Origin: Zancudomyces culisetae
Taxonomy: Eukaryota > Kickxellomycota > Harpellomycetes > Harpellales > Legeriomycetaceae
Direction: 5' to 3'
Length of the DNA stretch: 30,540 nucleotides
Assembly: GCA_001969505.1 (NCBI GenBank)
Contig: LSSK01000919.1
Span: 1 to 30,540 of the forward strand
Notes under the pieces: generated by a model
Told to the model about the DNA's origin: nothing
Seen by the model: the letters and a program-made list of their open reading frames with translations, nothing else
The model's database searches: none
Translations under genes and position numbers: made by a program
In this document: piece after piece, positions 25,445 to 30,540 of the stretch
Numbering within the stretch: the stretch's first letter is position 1
Layout: each line of letters begins with the position of its first letter

Positions 25445-26725
25445 ATGAACGGGAGAGGAATAAGCAGATTGGCAAAGGCGATTCGTCCATTGAATTCGAG
25501 GATAAATGCAAATGGAGCGAGTTTGGGAGCCCTTGCGAACTTTAAATCTCAACAAATCCGCAAATATAGTTCACAAGAGGAAACGGTAATTAATATACAT
25601 TATTGACAACAGTTGATTCGCGATGAATAGCACATTCAAAAATAAAACAGGGGGGAGGGGCGCGTGGTAAAAAACATAAAAGCAGTAAAAACAAAAACAT
25701 TCATAATACTAAAAAAGAACTTTTGAAATTCAATGTAGATTACAGTTAGAGAGGCTCTGAATCAGGCTTTGGATGAAGAAATGGAAAGAGATTCCAAGGT
25801 ATATTTAATGGGAGAAGAAGTTGCACAATACAATGGGGCATACAAGGTGTCCAAGGGATTATTGGATAAATATGGACCAGAACGAGTGATCGATACACCA
25901 ATAACAGAGATGGGTTTTACAGGGTTGGCAATAGGCTCAGCACTAGCTGGCTTGAGGCCAGTTTGTGAATTCATGACCTTTAACTTTTCGATGCAGGCAA
26001 TAGATCAGATAGTAAATTCAGCAGGCAAGACATTGTACATGTCAGGAGGAAAGGTGGGATGCCCAATGGTATTCCGCGGACCCAACTCGGCAGCTCTAGG
26101 TGTTGCGGCACAACACTCTCAAGACTTTTCAGCATGGTATGGAAGTATTCCAGGGCTTAAAGTAGTCAGTGTATATGATTCTGAGGACGCCAAGGGTTTG
26201 TTAAAAGCAGCAATTCGCGACGAAAACCCAGTTGTAGTTTTGGAGAACGAATTGATGTACGGAAGCAGTTTTCCAGTAACACAAGAAATGAAGAACAAGG
26301 ACTTCTTGATTCCTATTGGGAAAGCAAAAATTGCACGCGAAGGAAAAGACCTCACAGTAGTTGCGCATTCTCGTCCAGTTGGATTTGTGCTCGAGGCTGC
26401 CGAACGTCTGGCGAAGGAACATGGAATCGAAATTGAAGTTATTAATCTGCGATCCATCAGACCTCTTGACATTGACACTATTGTCAAGTCTGTAAAGAAG
26501 ACCAACCGTCTTGTTACTGTTGAACAAGGTTTTCCTATGTTTGGCGTTGGCTCTGAGATTTCTGCTCAGATAATGGAATCCGAAGCATTTGATTATTTGG
26601 ATGCACCTGTTTCTAGAATTACTGGTGCTGATATTCCTACCCCTTATGCCGCAAACCTTGAATCGCTCTCTTTCCCCGATTCAAATGTTATATACTCCGA
26701 GATTAAGCGTGTTCTTTCCCGCTAA
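25445..26725 (+). CDS. PDB1: Pyruvate dehydrogenase E1 component subunit beta, mitochondrial
   Basis: With the alpha subunit this forms the thiamine-diphosphate-dependent E1 enzyme, which decarboxylates pyruvate in the mitochondrial matrix and passes the acetyl group to E2. Exons 25445-25585 and 25739-26725 join in phase 0 to 375 residues. The N-terminus ([19 protein letters not shown], ending near RKYSSQEE) is a typical presequence rich in Arg and Ser without acidic residues. The mature part begins [18 protein letters not shown]. Family motifs include [76 protein letters not shown] and the C-terminal [14 protein letters not shown]. The usual Pro of KVVSPY is Val here. Codon choice changes markedly near 26430. 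A G-rich tract (about 25650-25660) lies in the intron. Confidence 0.96.
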
Positions 26726-27276
26726 CTTCTTTTTATTCGTGCCTTTTTTTCTCTTTTATTTTTTCGCAAATGGCACCGTCCTTGTCTTTGTCTATTGAAT
26801 AATACACTATCTAAGATTTAAGTAACTATGCGTGGTTAAGGCAAGAAAAGGCCTCTATCTTTTAAACGAAAATTTCTGTACTGTCATACGTTATAGTTTT
26901 GCGTTCAATTGGTCTGCGCTAATTTTGATGTAAAGAAATGTACGGAAATTGTTTTCTCACTTTTACCATAAAATAACCATTATTATTATTTTTTCGCAGA
27001 AGTTACTTGTGTATTTTATCTTTAATGTGTCTGTTTTTAGGTGAAGTGATTAGTTCAAGTCGCTTACACAGTACCTATTAGTAAATTCTTAATCAATAAG
27101 CTTTGATAAGTTTGAAGGTTAAAATTTACCGTAAATGCAAAAGATATAAAACATTAGCTTGCTTAGGAATAGATATCATTATTTCTTGTTTAACAATGCA
27201 ATATAGAATGACAGAAATGCACTAAATGAAACCAGAGTAAACAAGAAACGAAACAAAAACATTCATTCTTAATAGT
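26726..27276. other. Intergenic region between PDB1 and RAD18
   Basis: This 551 bp between two plus-strand genes starts with a pyrimidine-rich 3' flank of PDB1. I see no gene in it. It should hold the RAD18 promoter. Confidence 0.6.
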
Positions 27277-29498
27277 ATGCAATCCAACAAAGCGAACAAA
27301 GAAACCAACATTGAAGATAGTTCAAAGATTCAGGATCGTGAATTAACCAAAAGTATCACCGATTCGACAGAGTCCCGACCGGATTTAACGGAAACGATTC
27401 ACGAACCACCGCTTATAGAAATCGCCAATACGGATAAAGATACAACTAGAACATCATCGATAGGATTAATACCCACACCCGAGCTTGGAATAGATGATCC
27501 TGATGATTGGCCAGCGGAATTTGACTCGCTTAGGCAGCTTGATCATCAATTTAGGTGCCCGATATGCCACGAATTTCTTTCTGGTTCAGTTATGTCGATA
27601 ATCTGTAGCCACATATTTTGCTCTCTTTGTATACGACGAGCATTAAACATAAAGAAGCAGTGTCCTTGTTGTTTTGGTCAACTGGTTGAATCTAATTTAC
27701 TTTCAATTAAATTTATGGACTCATTGGTCAATGCTTTCACAAGGCAGAGGTATCTATCTATCTATTTTTTTTGCTATGTTTGACATAAAACCAGTTTCAT
27801 GATATAAAACAAAGGAGCACTAACGATAAATTTGCAATTCTTGTAGAAAAATGGTACTTGAGGCAGTAAGAGATTCGTTAAGCAGCGTGGATGCTATATT
27901 AGGTATTTTACCATTATAGGGTATTTTATTGAAGGTGAACGATGGTATAATGGCTATATGTATCTCTTATTTTACATATCCATCTTTTCACTTATGCCAA
28001 ATACCGAGCTGTTATGTTATTTGAAACCCAGAGTTTCCAGTATATATATTTTCTTACAATCAAAAAAAAAAGTGTCGAAATTCAAAATCTCAAAAAAAAA
28101 ATGTTTATTAGAGAGCCATCAGGCCAATTGTGCCAGCCCCGAAAACCCGGTAAGTTCCTGTATATTATACAAGAGCGAACTAGTGTGATATCAGCACTGT
28201 CCTATTTATTAACTTTACACATTTCTGACTAAACAACCAACATGTATACGTTCAATACAGAGTAAAATAGAACTACCGACTAAAAAAGTCTTGAAAAAGA
28301 ACGAATGTGATATTAGAACTACAGAAGATCAGAGTCACTTTCTGTCACCCAAAAAAGGTACATACCAAAGTATCTAAAGTGGTTTCCTATTATATGCATA
28401 TGGCCCTCTGTTCACATATTTACTATAGTATAGTATAGTATGATGTTTATAAAGAGTTGTGAGTACTCGACCTTCACTAACTAATCGTAATACATCGAAA
28501 TACCTGCGAATGGTAGTTAGCTGTCCTAATTGTAGCACACTGATTATCGAGACATCAATAAACAGACACTTGGATATGTGCTTGGAAGCCAAATCTAGTA
28601 GGAAACCTCACAGTTTCCAAAATCCGTTTAATCTTATTCTGAAGTCACGAATAGCCGAAAAAAGGTAAGGTCATACACAGGATTATTGTTAACTGAAGAA
28701 TACATTACATCGATAGTAATATCAAAGCACAAGTCACAAGAACCTTAAACTTCTAATTGTTATTCCAATACATAACCGTTTAAAACAATCAATTGCTGTA
28801 CCCAAAATAGGTTACCAAAACCTTCAAAGTTAGTATACTCCATGATGAGCGAGGCTAAACTACGAAAGGTGTTAAAGGTAAATATTTATCTATAGACGAA
28901 GTACTTTTACTAAGAATTATTACGAGTTTACATTTTAGTCAGTTGCTGAGGTGTATTATTATTTATCTCAATTATTTATTATAATATATTTCTTTGAAAG
29001 AACAAGGGGATTTTTTTTCACAAATTTGAAATAAAACTACAAAGTTCCACAATAAAACTATTATAGGATTTAGGACTTCCTAGCACAGGAAATAAAAAAG
29101 CAATGGAGGCGAGGCATATAGAGTGGATCAGCATGTACAATGCAAATGAAGATTCATTGCATCCAAAGTCGCACAAAAAACTACTACAGGAGCTAAATAC
29201 TTGGGAGAACACGCTTCTTAAGGACATTGGTACACCAACACATAACGGTGAGCAGATGGGTCTAGCAAAAGAACCGCCCAGTTATGGTAAGTGTTTTATT
29301 CATGCAATTACCTACCTACTTGTCTACTAATTTATTGTGGAGTTTAAACACATTAGATTCTTGGGTAATTAACAAGCTGATTTTTTTTCTATAATACTAG
29401 TTGACAATACGCAAGCATTTGAGGAGTTGAAAAGGAGGGCCAAACAGACCCTATTTTTTGAGAGTTCTCATGAGGGAATAAAAAAACCCAAAAAGTAA
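27277..29498 (+). CDS. RAD18: RAD18: E3 ubiquitin ligase for PCNA (post-replication repair)
   Basis: Rad18 works with Rad6 to monoubiquitinate PCNA Lys164 at stalled forks. Exons: 27277-27749, 27847-27902, 28112-28149, 28261-28357, 28457-28664, 28811-28877, 29067-29286, 29401-29498. All phases match and give 418 residues. Domains: a RING finger starting at Cys94 (CPIC, CSHIFCSLC, CPCC); a UBZ4-type zinc finger with Cys244, Cys247, His259 and Cys263 (SCPNCSTLIIETSINRHLDM then C); and a SAP DNA-binding domain at about 294-330 (KLVYSMMSEAKLRKVL joined to KDLGLPSTGNKKAM). LLQELNTWENTLL may be the Rad6-binding helix, and the tail is basic (KKPKK). The RING of other Rad18 proteins starts about 25-28 residues from the N-terminus. 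Here about 93 residues precede it, with no second Met before the RING. The small exons 2-4 are supported by frame and splice sites but not by strong conservation. Confidence 0.92.
28421..28440. repeat. TATAG pentanucleotide repeat in a RAD18 intron
   Basis: TATAG units (about three and a half) lie in the fourth RAD18 intron. Confidence 0.8.
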
Positions 29499-29831
29499 CT
29501 AGAAAGAGGAAAATCAATTGAGACAGTAGAACAACTACGAAGCGGCAGAGATATAGACTACTGACATGTATACCAGCTAGGTTGCATATGGCGTATGGCG
29601 CAATTGGTGTAGTTGAATTTGTACGTTTAAAAAGTATGTAATGGCTTTCGATTTATTTGAAGCTGTACTTTTCGACGCTGAATTTGTATTATTTAAACTT
29701 TTCATTAATTTCTTTTATATATTCAAAACAGAAAAAGCGATACAATTGATACTTTCAACCATATAAAAGAACATGTAGTTGAATAAAAGCGAGAAAGAAA
29801 GGGTTTTGGGATAAATGCGGAATAGATCAAT
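29499..29831. other. RAD18 3' flank
   Basis: No gene is visible between the RAD18 stop and the T-rich tract that I take as the tail of the retroelement. RAD18 termination signals should lie here. Confidence 0.5.
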
Positions 29832-30540
29832 TTGTTTTTCTTTTTTTTTTATTTTTTTATTAACTTAAATTTATTTATATTTCATAAATAAAATTTTTCT
29901 AGGTTTAAGCATTTCCCTAACTAAAAATTATTCCAAAGTTTTAAATTTCTCTAAAAAAATATATACTTAATACGCTCAATATAGGTTAAAAAAGTAAAAC
30001 GAAAAGGACGATACGACTATTCATCGATTTATATTTCCTCTCCTGGCTCAATAGAGAACCAGGAACATTTGGCTTTAAGCCATGTTCGTTTAAATCTATT
30101 GAGCGTTTGGTATTTATAATCTTGGTCAATTTTTGCTCGAAGCATTCCACGAAAACGGTGAAACAGTTCCGTCCCGGTTAGGTTGACATTCGACAACGAG
30201 CTTTCGGTTCGAGCGCGGTGAATGTTCCATATTGCCAGTGCATGTACAATATTACTTCCGGGTATTTTTCCTTTATATTTATTAAACATATTATAGATAT
30301 CTTGTACAGTTATATTGTTTTCTGTTCTGTTTTCATCTTCACCTCCTTCAATAAATTCGCTTATCTTCTTCCAATATTCTTGCATTCGACTACAGTCGTA
30401 TAGCATATGTTTGTAGTCTTCTTCGTCCATCTTACAAAAGCTACAGCGACTATCGCCATATATTTTTCCGCAACTTCTGTTCCATGTTTTTATGTCCTTT
30501 CCTGTTATGATGCCACCATGGTACATTAGCCTTAAGAAAC
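29832..30540 (-). mobile_element. 3' part of a LINE-like (non-LTR) retroelement, truncated by the window edge
   Basis: The element runs on the minus strand. It consists of the C-terminal end of a reverse-transcriptase polyprotein, about 0.15 kb of AT-rich 3' sequence, and then a tract (plus strand 29832-29870) that is mostly T, so A-rich in the sense direction. That is the order expected at the 3' end of a LINE. No LTR is seen. The 5' part and any target-site duplication lie beyond the window. Confidence 0.6.
30029..30540 (-). CDS. C-terminal end of LINE reverse transcriptase (zf-RVT type), partial
   Basis: The frame is open to the window edge. The ATG at 30526 is preceded by in-frame codons (FLRL), so it is probably internal. 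The visible part begins FLRLMYHGGIITGKDIKTWN, typical of the region after the RT thumb. It then has a zinc-binding pattern CSFC followed by H-x4-C (KHMLYDC), which is the zf-RVT domain found at the C-terminus of many plant and fungal LINE proteins. The tail is helix-rich (HALAIWNIHRARTE, FHRFRGMLRAKI) and ends SWFSIEPGEEI. The frame has no stop codon in the visible part, so the copy may be young. Whether the rest is intact cannot be judged. Confidence 0.75.
   Translation of the reverse strand, partial: FLRLMYHGGIITGKDIKTWNRSCGKIYGDSRCSFCKMDEEDYKHMLYDCSRMQEYWKKISEFIEGGEDENRTENNITVQDIYNMFNKYKGKIPGSNIVHALAIWNIHRARTESSLSNVNLTGTELFHRFRGMLRAKIDQDYKYQTLNRFKRTWLKAKCSWFSIEPGEEI

Noticed and set aside
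26119-26527. Minus-strand frames of 108-128 codons within PDH beta
   Set aside because: They are opposite-strand shadows of a highly conserved enzyme gene.

Overview
The window looks like nuclear DNA of an AT-rich, intron-bearing fungus. By eye GC is about one third. Most genes have short introns (about 50-215 bp) with GTAAGT/GTAAAT-like donors and TAG/CAG acceptors. The recognisable proteins are conserved eukaryotic ones, and a LINE-type retroelement fragment lies at the right edge. An early-diverging fungus is my best guess, but I cannot name a lineage. I rebuilt the exon joins by hand from reading frame, splice sites and family conservation.

Layout, left to right. 1-860: no clear gene. 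861-1382 (-): orphan tail-anchored membrane protein. 3123-4879 (+): GCN5 acetyltransferase, at least six exons, 5' end unresolved. 4870-8127 (-): ELG1/ATAD5-like PCNA unloader, one uninterrupted frame whose stop region overlaps that of GCN5 by 10 bp. 9637-10720 (+): orphan protein with a likely mitochondrial presequence. 10721-13183: gene-poor, low complexity. 13184-13417 (-): exon-like frame of an unrecognised gene. 13956-15049 and 15517-16573 (+): two tandem isoprenylcysteine carboxyl methyltransferase (STE14/ICMT) genes. 16618-18395 (-): TRM82, six exons. 19101-20817 (-): ADA2, five exons. 20818-22981: long spacer with a G-quadruplex-like tract. 22982-24343 (+): bZIP transcription factor, four exons. 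25445-26725 (+): pyruvate dehydrogenase E1 beta, two exons. 27277-29498 (+): RAD18 ubiquitin ligase, eight exons. 29832-30540 (-): 3' end of a LINE-like element, open at the window edge.

Functional links. GCN5 and ADA2 are both subunits of the SAGA/ADA histone acetyltransferase module. ELG1 and RAD18 both act on PCNA: RAD18 ubiquitinates it and ELG1 unloads it. The members of each pair are about 14-19 kb apart and separated by unrelated genes, so this is shared pathway membership, not an operon-like cluster. I found no convincing new multi-gene system. The most unusual items are the diverged tandem ICMT pair, the codon-usage switch inside the PDH beta gene, the long N-terminal extension of RAD18, the GCN5/ELG1 coding overlap and several orphan frames.
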